Of a stretch of 64,000 nt of DNA, positions 35,800 through 44,611 are shown in pieces (the first letter of the stretch is position 1; each line of letters starts with the position of its first letter). The stretch is taken from positions 62,001 to 126,000 of the forward strand of contig NZ_PYWK01000005.1 of NCBI RefSeq assembly GCF_003049645.1, written 5' to 3'. The notes under the pieces are model-generated. The model made no database searches, was not told the DNA's origin, and saw nothing but the letters and a program-made list of their open reading frames with translations. The stretch is from Metasolibacillus fluoroglycofenilyticus. GTDB lineage: Bacteria; Bacillota; Bacilli; Bacillales_A; Planococcaceae. A program made the position numbers and the translations under genes.

Positions 35800-36834
35800 G
35801 TGACACAACAATTAGAAAATATTTTAGAAGTGAATGACTTACAAACTGTTTTTTCAACTGACGGTGGTGAGGTACGTGCGGTTGATGGTGTCAGCTTTGT
35901 CGTACCAAAAGGAAAAACAATTGGTATTGTAGGGGAATCTGGTTCAGGTAAAAGTATTACATCTTTATCAATTCTTCGCCTTTTAGCGAAAAACGGGAAG
36001 ATTAAAGATGGCGAGATTCTTTTCAAAGGAAAAGATTTACTGAAGCTATCGGATAAACAAATGCGTGATATTCGAGGAAATCAAATTTCAATGATTTTCC
36101 AGGAGCCGATGACTTCGTTAAATCCTGTTTATACTGTAGGACAACAAATAAGTGAAACACTTATTATTCATAAAAAGATTTCCAAGCAAGAGGCAATGAA
36201 GCAATCGGTAGATATGCTGAAACTTGTAGGAATTCCTTCTCCTGAAAAGCGTGTAAAACAGTATCCGCATGAGCTTTCAGGGGGGATGCGTCAACGTGTT
36301 ATGATTGCCATGGCATTGGCGTGTGACCCAGAAATTTTAATTGCGGATGAACCAACAACTGCTCTTGACGTAACAATTCAAGCGCAAATTTTAGAGCTTA
36401 TTCGTGATTTACAAAATCGCTTAGGCATGTCTGTAATTATGATTACACATGACCTAGGTGTAGTAGCAGAAACATGTGACTATGTAGCTGTTATGTATGC
36501 AGGTCAGGTAGTAGAATATTCGGATGTACGTACGTTATTTAAAAATCCGAAGCATCCATATACACTGGGGCTACTAAACTCTTTACCGCGTCACGATGTC
36601 GATCAAGAAAAGCTTATTCCGATTAAAGGAATGGTGCCAAGCCCACACGAAATGCCTATAGGCTGTCGTTTTGCACCACGTTGCCCAGTGGCTACGGAGG
36701 GTTGTCATACTAAGCCACCTGTGCTTGAAAAGAAGGGCAATAACGAGCAAATTCGTTGCTGGATGTACTCAGAAGAGTGGGATGGCGATTCGGAGGTGAC
36801 GCTATATGGCGAAAAAAGAACTGTTAAAGGTTGA
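35800..36834 (+). CDS. ABC importer ATPase, DppD type
   Basis: The 344-residue nucleotide-binding subunit has Walker A 'GESGSGKSI', Q-loop '[11 protein letters not shown]', signature '[15 protein letters not shown]', Walker B '[12 protein letters not shown]' and H-loop 'MITHDLGV'. A C-terminal oligopeptide-type extension with Cys residues ('GCRFAPRCP') may bind an iron-sulfur cluster, as reported for Dpp ATPases. The start is GTG 35800 behind GAGGTGAA. The last 29 bases overlap dppF. Confidence 0.93.
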   Translation: MTQQLENILEVNDLQTVFSTDGGEVRAVDGVSFVVPKGKTIGIVGESGSGKSITSLSILRLLAKNGKIKDGEILFKGKDLLKLSDKQMRDIRGNQISMIFQEPMTSLNPVYTVGQQISETLIIHKKISKQEAMKQSVDMLKLVGIPSPEKRVKQYPHELSGGMRQRVMIAMALACDPEILIADEPTTALDVTIQAQILELIRDLQNRLGMSVIMITHDLGVVAETCDYVAVMYAGQVVEYSDVRTLFKNPKHPYTLGLLNSLPRHDVDQEKLIPIKGMVPSPHEMPIGCRFAPRCPVATEGCHTKPPVLEKKGNNEQIRCWMYSEEWDGDSEVTLYGEKRTVKG

Positions 36835-37819
36835 GGGATTAAAGCAATACTTCCCGATTAAAGGTGGCTTTCTTGGTCGTACAGTGAACCACGTAAAAGC
36901 ACTGGATGGTGTTTCATTTACAGTTTATGAAGGTGAAACTGTAAGTATTGTAGGAGAATCAGGTTGCGGTAAATCAACAACTGGCCGTGCTATTTTAAGA
37001 TTGGAGGAGCCTACAGAAGGTGTTGTAGAGTTCCAAGGTACAGATTTAACTAAGATTTCTAAAGGAGAAATGCGTAAGTTCCGCAAAGATTTACAAATTA
37101 TTTTTCAGGACCCTTACGCTTCGATAAATCCGCGTCAAACAGTAGCGTCTGTTCTGAACGAGGCGATGCAAATTCAAAATGTATTGCCAACCAATCAGCG
37201 ACGTGCGCGCATCGAGGAGCTTTTGGAAACGGTAGGTTTACGTCCATATCAAGCGGACCGTTACCCACATGAATTCTCTGGTGGTCAGCGTCAACGTATT
37301 GGTATTGCGCGTGCGCTTTCTGTAAATCCAAAGCTAATTATTTGTGATGAGGCGGTATCTGCACTAGACGTATCGATTCAGGCACAGGTTTTAAACTTAT
37401 TAGAGGAATTACAAAATGAATATGGCTTAACATATTTATTTATCTCGCATGATTTAGGGGTAGTACGACATATTTCAGACCGTATTATCGTTATGTATTT
37501 AGGGAAAATTGTAGAGATTGCAGATAAGGTTAGCTTGTTTGAAAATCCACAGCACCCATATACGAAAGCATTACTATCAGCAATTCCTGTTCCAGATCCA
37601 GATGCTAAAAAAGAGCGGGTTATTTTAAAAGGTGATGTACCATCACCAATCGACCCGCCAAACGGCTGTCGTTTCCATACGCGCTGTCCATTTGCGACAG
37701 ATAAATGTCGTACAGAGGAGCCAGTGTTACGTACATCTGATTTGATGAAAGAAGGCCATCAAGCGGCATGTCACTATATGGAAGACATCACAAAAGGTGC
37801 ATTGACGCCAAATTATTAG
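36806..37819 (+). CDS. ABC importer ATPase, DppF type
   Basis: The 337-residue second ATPase has Walker A '[10 protein letters not shown]', signature '[15 protein letters not shown]', Walker B '[12 protein letters not shown]', H-loop 'FISHDLGV', and a C-terminal '[15 protein letters not shown]' cysteine region. It forms the heterodimeric motor with the preceding protein. GGAGGTGA inside the end of dppD drives its start, so the two are translationally coupled. A strong terminator follows. Confidence 0.93.
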   Translation: MAKKELLKVEGLKQYFPIKGGFLGRTVNHVKALDGVSFTVYEGETVSIVGESGCGKSTTGRAILRLEEPTEGVVEFQGTDLTKISKGEMRKFRKDLQIIFQDPYASINPRQTVASVLNEAMQIQNVLPTNQRRARIEELLETVGLRPYQADRYPHEFSGGQRQRIGIARALSVNPKLIICDEAVSALDVSIQAQVLNLLEELQNEYGLTYLFISHDLGVVRHISDRIIVMYLGKIVEIADKVSLFENPQHPYTKALLSAIPVPDPDAKKERVILKGDVPSPIDPPNGCRFHTRCPFATDKCRTEEPVLRTSDLMKEGHQAACHYMEDITKGALTPNY

Positions 37820-37826
37820 TAGTATA

Positions 37827-37872
37827 AGGGGTGTTTGAAAAGTCGGTGTGTATTGACTTTTCAAACACCCCT
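37827..37872 (+). terminator. Terminator of the importer operon
   Basis: AGGGGTGTTTGAAAAGTC pairs perfectly (18 bp) with its complement ending at 37872, followed by ATTGATTTTTT. Confidence 0.88.
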
Positions 37873-37899
37873 ATTGATTTTTTATAAGGAGTTGCTATC

Positions 37900-39060
37900 A
37901 TGAAAATTTTTCATACGGCAGACTGGCATTTAGGAAAGCTTGTACAAGGTGTATATATGACAGACGAGCAGCGCTTTATTTTAGAGCAGTTTATTGCAGC
38001 GATTGATGAAGAACAGCCGGATGCTGTTATTATCGCTGGTGATTTGTATGACCGTGCCATACCTCCAGTAGAGGCAGTGGATTTATTAGATGATATATTA
38101 AGTAGAATTACATTGCAGCGAAAAATTCCTGTTCTAGCTATTGCGGGCAATCATGATAGTCCTACTCGCTTACAGTTCGGACGTCAGTTAATGGAACGAG
38201 CAGGCTTACATATCGCTGGAGAGATAAATGCTATATGGCAGCCAATCATTTTAAATGATGAACATGGTGAAGTTCATTTTCACTTCATTCCATTTGCGGA
38301 GCCAGCAATAGTAAAGACCATATTGCAGGATGATAGCATCACTACATACGATGAAGCGATGAAAAAAGTGATTGAGCAAATTATGCCAACTTTAAATTCG
38401 GATGCACGCCATATAGCTATTGCCCATGCCTTCGTAACACCAAATGGTGATAAGCAAGAGAATACAAGCGACTCAGAGCGACCGTTAGTTATCGGTGGCT
38501 CAGAATGTGTCGATGCCCATTATTTTGCACCATTTCATTATACGGCGTTAGGGCATTTACATCGCGCACATTATGTGCTGAATGAAACGATACGTTATGC
38601 AGGCTCACCTCTTAAGTATTCAGCATCAGAAGCTAATCATGAAAAAGGCTTCCTAATTATAGACTTAGCCGCTGATGGTACAGTTACCGTAACGAAACGC
38701 CCACTTATTCCTCGCAGAGATTTGCGTATTGTAGAGGGTACTTTGCAGGAAATTTTACGCCATCAAGAAAGTGAGGACTATGTTTTTGTTCGTCTAATTG
38801 ATACGACACCAGTAATTGGTGCAATGGAACAAATACGTACAGTTTATAAAAATGCATTGCATGTGGAGAGAAAAGCAATGTTTTTGGAACGTGATGAAGA
38901 GCAAATACCAATGCGTGACCAACTAGATGAACGTACATTATTTCAAGGCTTTATGAAGGAAATGACAGGCGAGGAACCCTCAGCTATTGCATGCAAATTA
39001 TTTGACGAAGCTTTACAGGAGCTTTTAAAGGAAGAACGTGAGGAGGAAAAAGTGAAATGA
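37900..39060 (+). CDS. sbcD: SbcD exonuclease subunit (Mre11-like)
   Basis: The 386-residue nuclease has the phosphoesterase motifs 'HTADWHLGK' (D8, H10), 'IAGDLYDR', 'AGNHDSP', 'IAHAF' and 'LGHLHRAH'. With SbcC it forms the ATP-dependent complex that opens DNA ends and hairpins, relevant to the palindromes in this window. AAGGAG precedes ATG 37900. The stop overlaps the sbcC ATG in ATGA. Confidence 0.95.
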   Translation: MKIFHTADWHLGKLVQGVYMTDEQRFILEQFIAAIDEEQPDAVIIAGDLYDRAIPPVEAVDLLDDILSRITLQRKIPVLAIAGNHDSPTRLQFGRQLMERAGLHIAGEINAIWQPIILNDEHGEVHFHFIPFAEPAIVKTILQDDSITTYDEAMKKVIEQIMPTLNSDARHIAIAHAFVTPNGDKQENTSDSERPLVIGGSECVDAHYFAPFHYTALGHLHRAHYVLNETIRYAGSPLKYSASEANHEKGFLIIDLAADGTVTVTKRPLIPRRDLRIVEGTLQEILRHQESEDYVFVRLIDTTPVIGAMEQIRTVYKNALHVERKAMFLERDEEQIPMRDQLDERTLFQGFMKEMTGEEPSAIACKLFDEALQELLKEEREEEKVK

Positions 39061-42000
39061 AGCCAATTCGTTTGACTCTTCAAGCATTCGGGCCATATAA
39101 GCATAAGGAGGTAATCGATTTTAGTGAGCTACAAAAACATCGTTTATTTGTGATATCGGGACAAACAGGTGCAGGCAAGACGACTATTTTTGATGGTATT
39201 ACCTTTGCTTTATATGGTGCGGCAAGCGGACAAGATCGCAAAGAAAATAAATCGATGCGCAGTGATTTTGCTGAGGATGATATGCATACAGCAGTAGAGC
39301 TTGTTTTTGAGGTGCGCGGCACTACGTATCGTGTAAAGCGTCAATTAGCGCATATAAAAAAGGGACGTAAGGCAGCGACAGGCGAAGCATATGAATTTAT
39401 GCGATTACAAGAAAATGGGGTAGAACAACCCGCTGTTGAGCGACAAAAAGTAACGGATATTAATAAAAAAATTGAGGAATTAATTGGCTTATCCTACGAC
39501 CAATTTAGCCAAATTATTATGTTACCACAAGGTGAATTTCGCAAGCTACTCACCTCACAATCAGATAATAAAGAGGCAATTTTACGAAAAATTTTCAAGA
39601 CGGAGCGCTATGGAGAAATTGCTAAAAAACTTGAACAGAAAAAGCAACAGGCTGAGCAGCAGCAAAAAATGGCTATTGCACGCAGTGAAAGCTATGTAGA
39701 ACAACTTGTAGGAGCGTTACCGAAACGCGATTCATTGCTTTTTGAGCGTTTGCAAGATGAGTCTAATTTATATCAAATTGATGAGGCTTTAGAGCAGGAA
39801 CTACACTACTATGAATTGAAGGCAGATGCTGATGTTAAGCATTATCAAGAAGCATTTGCACAACATGAGAAGCAGCAAAAAATTGTTTTAGAATGGCAGC
39901 GACTGAATGAGCGAATCGAGAATTTTGAGCAAAAGAAGCGGGAACTTGCAGCTAAAAAGCTAGAGCAGGCATTATTTGAAAATAAGAAAAGGCAATATGA
40001 GGCGGCTACGAAGGCACAGCAGCTTATTCCAATAGCTGAACAATGTACACAGCTACAGCAGGAAGAGGCTAATAAAGCGGCTATGTTAACGACATTATTG
40101 GCAAAAAAAGAGCAGTTACAACAAGAGCAGCAACAAGCATATGCCATATTACAAACAGAAAAAGAACGAGATAATGAACGATTAACATATCAGCAGGAGC
40201 TGAAGGAGCTAGAAAAAATCAAACCGCTTTATGAGGAAACCGCATTGCTAGTCAGCGCTGTTGAAAAGCAGCAGCAACAGCTCCATTTACAGCAAAAAAA
40301 TATTCATCATGCTAATGAGCAGATTGAAAAATTGAAGCAACAAATGAATGAACAGCAAAATTCGATTGAAAAGCAAGAAGAGCAAGTGGCAAGGCTACCG
40401 AAATTATTAGAACAGCAGCAATATCTGAAGGAAGTGGTAGCCCTATTTAAAAACTTAGGAGATACAACTGCAAAGGAGCAGAAATTGGCTGAGCAGCTCA
40501 CAAATATAAATCAGCAATATGAGGAAGCACAGCAGCATTATGAACGAGAAATGGAGCGTTGGTTAGCAAATCAAGCGCATATGCTGGCACTTGAGCTAGT
40601 ATCTGGTGAACCGTGTCCGGTTTGTGGCAGTACGGAGCATCCTGCGATTAATGACAATGCAACTGAGCAAGTGGAGCAACAACAATTACAGTTATTTAAA
40701 GAGCGAGCTGACAAGCTACACAAGCAATATATGCAGCTTACAACAGAGCATCAATTGGTATTGCAAGGGCAAGAGCAGCTACAACAGCAGCTTCAGCAAT
40801 TAGATGCTGAAATTGCTGAGGAGTCCACCTATTTAACGCGTTATCAGCAGGGCAAGGATGAAATCATACAATTGCAACATGTAGTGGAAAATTTAGTAGA
40901 CTGTCGTCAAAAGCTAAAGGATATGCAGCTTACAATTATTCAGCATGAACAAGAGCAAAAACACAATGAGCAACAGCTACAGCAAGTTCAACATGGATTT
41001 ATTCAGCAGCAAACGGTACTAGAGCAAAAACGTTTAAGTATGCCATCAGCGATTAGTAGCATCAAGCAGCTAGAGAAAACATATCAGCAAAAGCAACAGC
41101 AGCTCTTTGTATTACAGCAAGCATTAAGTAATGCGCAGAAGCATTATGATGAATCCTATGCTAGCTATTTAAAAATAACAGAAACGTACACGCTATCAAT
41201 TACACATCATGAAGAATTACAGCAAAAGCTTGTATTAGTGATAGAGCAATTCAACAAGAAACTACAAGAATTAGGATTTACGACAGAGGAAGAGTTTGTC
41301 AACTCATGTCGTACAGAGCAGCAAATACAGCAATTACAACGGGAATATATGAACTATACAAATGAGCTACATGCTTTAACGTTGTTTGTCGAGCAAGAAA
41401 AGCAGCAATTAGCTAATGCAGAAAAAGTAGATATAACAGCTGCACAGGAACAGCTACAAGCATATAAGGAGGCATATGAGGAGGCGTTACGAACTGCCAA
41501 TACCTCAAAAAATTACAAGCAACTTTGTTTAGAATATAAAGACAAGCTATTGCAAATAGCCGATGAAATTCATTCGTTAACACAAACGGCGAATGAAGTA
41601 ATCATGCTTTATGATGTGTTGCGCGGGCAAAATCAGCGGAAAATTTCCTTTGAACGTTATGTACAAATGGGCTATTTAGAGCAAATTACTGAGGCGGCGA
41701 ATCACCGCCTAAAACATTTATCGAATGGGCAGTATCAATTAGTATGCTCTGACCGCCAAGAATCGCATGGACGACAAAGTGGGCTAAGCTTAGACGTATA
41801 TGATAGCTATACAGGGCAAACTCGCGATGTTAAATCATTGTCTGGTGGAGAGAAATTTAATGCCTCTCTATGTTTAGCGTTAGGCATGGCTGATATTATT
41901 CAAAGCTTTCAGGGCAATGTGCAAATTGATACGATGTTTATTGACGAAGGCTTCGGGTCTCTTGATGAAGAATCATTAATGCGTGCGATTGATACTTTAA

Positions 42001-42140
42001 TCGACTTGCAAAAATCAGGTCGCATGATTGGCGTTATTTCTCATGTAGCTGAGCTAAAGGCAGCCATTTCGACTGTTTTGCATGTTGAGAAATTGAAGGA
42101 AGGCTATAGTCGCACCACGATTAAAGTGCCAAGTGTATAG
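39057..42140 (+). CDS. sbcC: SbcC ATPase subunit (Rad50-like)
   Basis: The 1027-residue SMC-like protein has Walker A 'GQTGAGKTT' near residue 35, a long coiled coil, a zinc hook 'CPVCG' at C520 and C523, then the returning coil, signature 'SLSGGEKFNASL', Walker B 'DTMFIDEGFGSLD' and 'GVISHVAEL'. The coiled coil is extremely rich in glutamine (many QQQ and QQQQ runs), more than I would expect in the family. It is coupled to sbcD by a 4-base overlap. A terminator hairpin follows at 42150. Confidence 0.95.
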   Translation: MKPIRLTLQAFGPYKHKEVIDFSELQKHRLFVISGQTGAGKTTIFDGITFALYGAASGQDRKENKSMRSDFAEDDMHTAVELVFEVRGTTYRVKRQLAHIKKGRKAATGEAYEFMRLQENGVEQPAVERQKVTDINKKIEELIGLSYDQFSQIIMLPQGEFRKLLTSQSDNKEAILRKIFKTERYGEIAKKLEQKKQQAEQQQKMAIARSESYVEQLVGALPKRDSLLFERLQDESNLYQIDEALEQELHYYELKADADVKHYQEAFAQHEKQQKIVLEWQRLNERIENFEQKKRELAAKKLEQALFENKKRQYEAATKAQQLIPIAEQCTQLQQEEANKAAMLTTLLAKKEQLQQEQQQAYAILQTEKERDNERLTYQQELKELEKIKPLYEETALLVSAVEKQQQQLHLQQKNIHHANEQIEKLKQQMNEQQNSIEKQEEQVARLPKLLEQQQYLKEVVALFKNLGDTTAKEQKLAEQLTNINQQYEEAQQHYEREMERWLANQAHMLALELVSGEPCPVCGSTEHPAINDNATEQVEQQQLQLFKERADKLHKQYMQLTTEHQLVLQGQEQLQQQLQQLDAEIAEESTYLTRYQQGKDEIIQLQHVVENLVDCRQKLKDMQLTIIQHEQEQKHNEQQLQQVQHGFIQQQTVLEQKRLSMPSAISSIKQLEKTYQQKQQQLFVLQQALSNAQKHYDESYASYLKITETYTLSITHHEELQQKLVLVIEQFNKKLQELGFTTEEEFVNSCRTEQQIQQLQREYMNYTNELHALTLFVEQEKQQLANAEKVDITAAQEQLQAYKEAYEEALRTANTSKNYKQLCLEYKDKLLQIADEIHSLTQTANEVIMLYDVLRGQNQRKISFERYVQMGYLEQITEAANHRLKHLSNGQYQLVCSDRQESHGRQSGLSLDVYDSYTGQTRDVKSLSGGEKFNASLCLALGMADIIQSFQGNVQIDTMFIDEGFGSLDEESLMRAIDTLIDLQKSGRMIGVISHVAELKAAISTVLHVEKLKEGYSRTTIKVPSV

Positions 42141-42149
42141 CATATAAAA

Positions 42150-42222
42150 AACGGCTGTCTAGAAGTTGTAGATTTTTTGCGACGAATTATCGCGGAACTA
42201 CATTACTTTCCAGACAGCCGTT
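42150..42222. terminator. Terminator hairpin between sbcC and the 36-aa gene
   Basis: AACGGCTGTCT (42150-42160) pairs with AGACAGCCGTT (42212-42222). The loop contains 'ttttttgcgacgaattatcg', a decayed member of the 'gcgacgagtaaccg' repeat family. Confidence 0.7.
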
Positions 42223-42240
42223 ATTGATGAAAGAGTTACA

Positions 42241-42351
42241 TTATTTGCGGCGAACGGTAGGCTGTTTCTTATCGTTAAGTATTTTTTTGATGATTGGATA
42301 AGCAACTGGTGCCCATTTTATAGCCGTTTTTACAATTTTACCGAGTTTCAT
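42241..42351 (-). CDS. Small cationic protein, 36 aa
   Basis: The product begins [20 protein letters not shown] and ends KKPQ-like 'KKQPTVRRK' (36 residues). It has 10-11 Lys/Arg against a single Asp, and an amphipathic or hydrophobic stretch '[16 protein letters not shown]'. AGGAGCG lies 8 bases before the ATG, which makes translation likely. It is not a known family to me. It could be a membrane-associated or nucleic-acid-binding small protein. It shares direction with the DUF4870 gene but has a 77-base gap after it. Confidence 0.7.
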   Translation of the reverse strand: MKLGKIVKTAIKWAPVAYPIIKKILNDKKQPTVRRK

Positions 42352-42428
42352 AATATATTCGCTCCTTCTATTTTGATTCAGAGAAAGCTTTCAATTAGTG
42401 CTTTTATTATACCCTACCAACTCTGCCG

Positions 42429-42755
42429 TTAAACATTACGGAATACTAGCACCGCTTGGACGATATTCCAAATGACGAATGCTAAATAAATTAATCCATA
42501 AAGCAGCATCCCACCAAAGCCTGCAAAAAATAAAGTCGCATCTTCCTGTGCCCCACCAAATATCGTAGTGAAGATAAAGAAAACACCTACAGCAATCCCT
42601 ATGACAATAGGAATAACATGTGAAATCAGTGCGCGTTTTGCATGGTAGCGAACCTCTTCATCCTTCGATACTAGCCATACAATAATTGGCGCTATAAATG
42701 GTGCAAAGAAGATACTCAAATAACTAAGTGCACTTAAAATTTTACGGTCCTCCAT
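42429..42755 (-). CDS. DUF4870 membrane protein
   Basis: The 108-residue protein has about three membrane segments (roughly 8-30, 45-67, 78-104). It has the DUF4870 pattern: 'LSYLSIFFAPFIAPIIVWLV' then 'VRYHAKRALISH', the '.A..QA' position being 'HAKRAL'. The function of this family is unknown. GGGGATGAT precedes the ATG. It is divergent from fruR. Confidence 0.8.
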   Translation of the reverse strand: MEDRKILSALSYLSIFFAPFIAPIIVWLVSKDEEVRYHAKRALISHVIPIVIGIAVGVFFIFTTIFGGAQEDATLFFAGFGGMLLYGLIYLAFVIWNIVQAVLVFRNV

Positions 42756-42865
42756 GAAATCATCCCCTATAAAAATTTTACTTTAATCTAATTTTATCTA
42801 CGTATGAAGACAAATAGAAGTTTCAAAAAGATTCCGTGAAGAAATATGAATTATTTTGAATGAAT

Positions 42866-42896
42866 TTGAAATAAAATTGTTGATTAATCTTATAAT
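42866..42896 (+). promoter_or_regulatory. Candidate fruRKA promoter
   Basis: TTGAAA (42866-42871) and a perfect TATAAT (42891-42896) are 19 bases apart, slightly long, as in activated or repressed promoters. It lies 42 bases before fruR. Confidence 0.5.
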
Positions 42897-42937
42897 TCTA
42901 ATTATTATATAGCTAATAGTATGTTGGGGGTGGAACG

Positions 42938-43690
42938 ATGCTAACAGTTGAGCGACAGCATTTAATTCGTGAGCTTTTAAAACAACAAGAGATTGTAACG
43001 ATGCAAGAATTAATTGAAATAACGAAAGCGTCCGAATCAACAATCCGCAGAGATTTAATTCAATTAGAGCGCGCTAAAATATTAAAGCGCATTCATGGAG
43101 GCGCTTCAAGATTGCAAGGCAAATTAATTGAGCCAAGTATTTCTGAAAAATCCTTCAAAAACCTTCAGGAGAAAAAAGCACTTGCTGCTTATGCAGCGAG
43201 CTTTGTAGATGATGGTGATTGCATTTATTTAGATGCTGGAACGACGGTTTATGAAATGATTCCTTATTTACAGCAGAAAGAAGTAGTTGTTGTCACAAAC
43301 AGTGTGCATCATCTTGATTTATTAATAGAAAATAATATTAAAACTTATTTAATCGGTGGTGCAATTAAGCATAAAACAAAGGCAATGATTGGACGTGGTG
43401 CGCTAATTAGCCTTGAGCAATATCGTTTTGATAAATGCTTTATTGGGGCAAATGGTGTACACCTTGAATATGGCTATACAACGCCAGATCCAGAAGAAGC
43501 GATGCTTAAAAAAGCAGCTATACAATTAGCGCGGGAAGCATATGTGCTAGTAGATGCTTCGAAATTCGAGGAAGTATATTTTGCTAAAATAGCTGATTTG
43601 CAGGAAGCGACAATTATTACAAATGAAATTAAAAATAATATGCGAAAAACATTGCATGCAAAAACTAAAGTAAAGGTGGTCGAAGCATGA
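42938..43690 (+). CDS. fruR: DeoR-family regulator of fructose operon
   Basis: The 250-residue protein has the DeoR N-terminal helix-turn-helix ('RHLIRELLKQQEIV'-type start, 'SESTIRRDLIQLERAKILKRIHGG' with the DeoR signature) and a C-terminal sugar-phosphate sensor domain with 'YLDAGTTVYEMI', 'TNSVHH' and 'DASKF'. In B. subtilis FruR represses fruRKA and responds to fructose-1-phosphate. It is the first gene of the operon and overlaps fruK by ATGA. GGGGGTGG precedes ATG 42938. Confidence 0.93.
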   Translation: MLTVERQHLIRELLKQQEIVTMQELIEITKASESTIRRDLIQLERAKILKRIHGGASRLQGKLIEPSISEKSFKNLQEKKALAAYAASFVDDGDCIYLDAGTTVYEMIPYLQQKEVVVVTNSVHHLDLLIENNIKTYLIGGAIKHKTKAMIGRGALISLEQYRFDKCFIGANGVHLEYGYTTPDPEEAMLKKAAIQLAREAYVLVDASKFEEVYFAKIADLQEATIITNEIKNNMRKTLHAKTKVKVVEA

Positions 43691-44598
43691 TTTACACGAT
43701 GACATTAAATCCATCTATTGATTATATCGTGGAAGTAACACCTTTTCAGCTAGGTGCACTCAATCTTATTCAAAAAGAAGCAAAATTTCCAGGGGGCAAA
43801 GGAATAAATGTTTCGCAAGTGTTGAAGCGATTAGGGACAGATAGCAAGGCATTAGGATTTGTAGGAGGCTTTACAGGTAATTATATTGTGAATGCTTTAC
43901 AGCAAAAGGGAATAGCGACGGATTTTGTTCATGTTCAAGAGGATACGCGCATTAATATTAAGCTTAAGACGGGACAGGAGACGGAAGTCAATGGACGTGG
44001 ACCGACAATTCAAGAGCTGGAGCTAGCAAATTTATTGAATAAAATTAATCGATTGGCTGATGGGGATGTACTTGTATTAGCAGGAAGTATTCCACAGTGT
44101 CTGCCGGCAACAATTTATGAAACAATGGCAGCGACAGTGACGCAAAAAGGTGCGAAGGTAGTTGTTGATACAACAGGCGAAGTATTATTAAATGTTTTGC
44201 CAAATAGCCCATTTTTAATTAAGCCGAACCATCATGAGCTTGGTGAGTTATTTAATGTCACGATAGAAACTATAGAAGAGGCAATTCCTTATGGGAAGCG
44301 ACTTGTTGAAATGGGCGCACAGCATGTGATTGTTTCAATGGCTGGTGCTGGTGCTTTGTTATTCAGCAAGGAGTTGGCACTTTATGCAAATGTACCGAAG
44401 GGTGTACTGAAAAATTCAGTAGGTGCAGGCGACTCTGTCGTGGCAGGGTTTTTGAGTTGTTATTTTCGCATGGGAGATGTGCAGCAGGCATTTCGGTATG
44501 GGGTGGCTTCTGGTAGTGCTACGGCCTTTTCATTAGAGCTATGTACGCAAGCAGAAGTAGAGGATCTACTGCCGCAAATTCAATTAATTCACGTATAA
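43687..44598 (+). CDS. fruK: 1-phosphofructokinase
   Basis: The 303-residue PfkB-family kinase has 'TLNPSIDYIVEV' at the N-terminus, 'FPGGKGINVSQVLKRLG', and the anion-hole/catalytic 'VGAGDSVVAGF' near the C-terminus. It phosphorylates fructose-1-phosphate to fructose-1,6-bisphosphate. The placing between fruR and fruA separates it from the similar tagatose-6-phosphate kinases (LacC). Confidence 0.95.
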   Translation: MIYTMTLNPSIDYIVEVTPFQLGALNLIQKEAKFPGGKGINVSQVLKRLGTDSKALGFVGGFTGNYIVNALQQKGIATDFVHVQEDTRINIKLKTGQETEVNGRGPTIQELELANLLNKINRLADGDVLVLAGSIPQCLPATIYETMAATVTQKGAKVVVDTTGEVLLNVLPNSPFLIKPNHHELGELFNVTIETIEEAIPYGKRLVEMGAQHVIVSMAGAGALLFSKELALYANVPKGVLKNSVGAGDSVVAGFLSCYFRMGDVQQAFRYGVASGSATAFSLELCTQAEVEDLLPQIQLIHV

Positions 44599-44611
44599 GG
44601 GGGAGAGAAGG

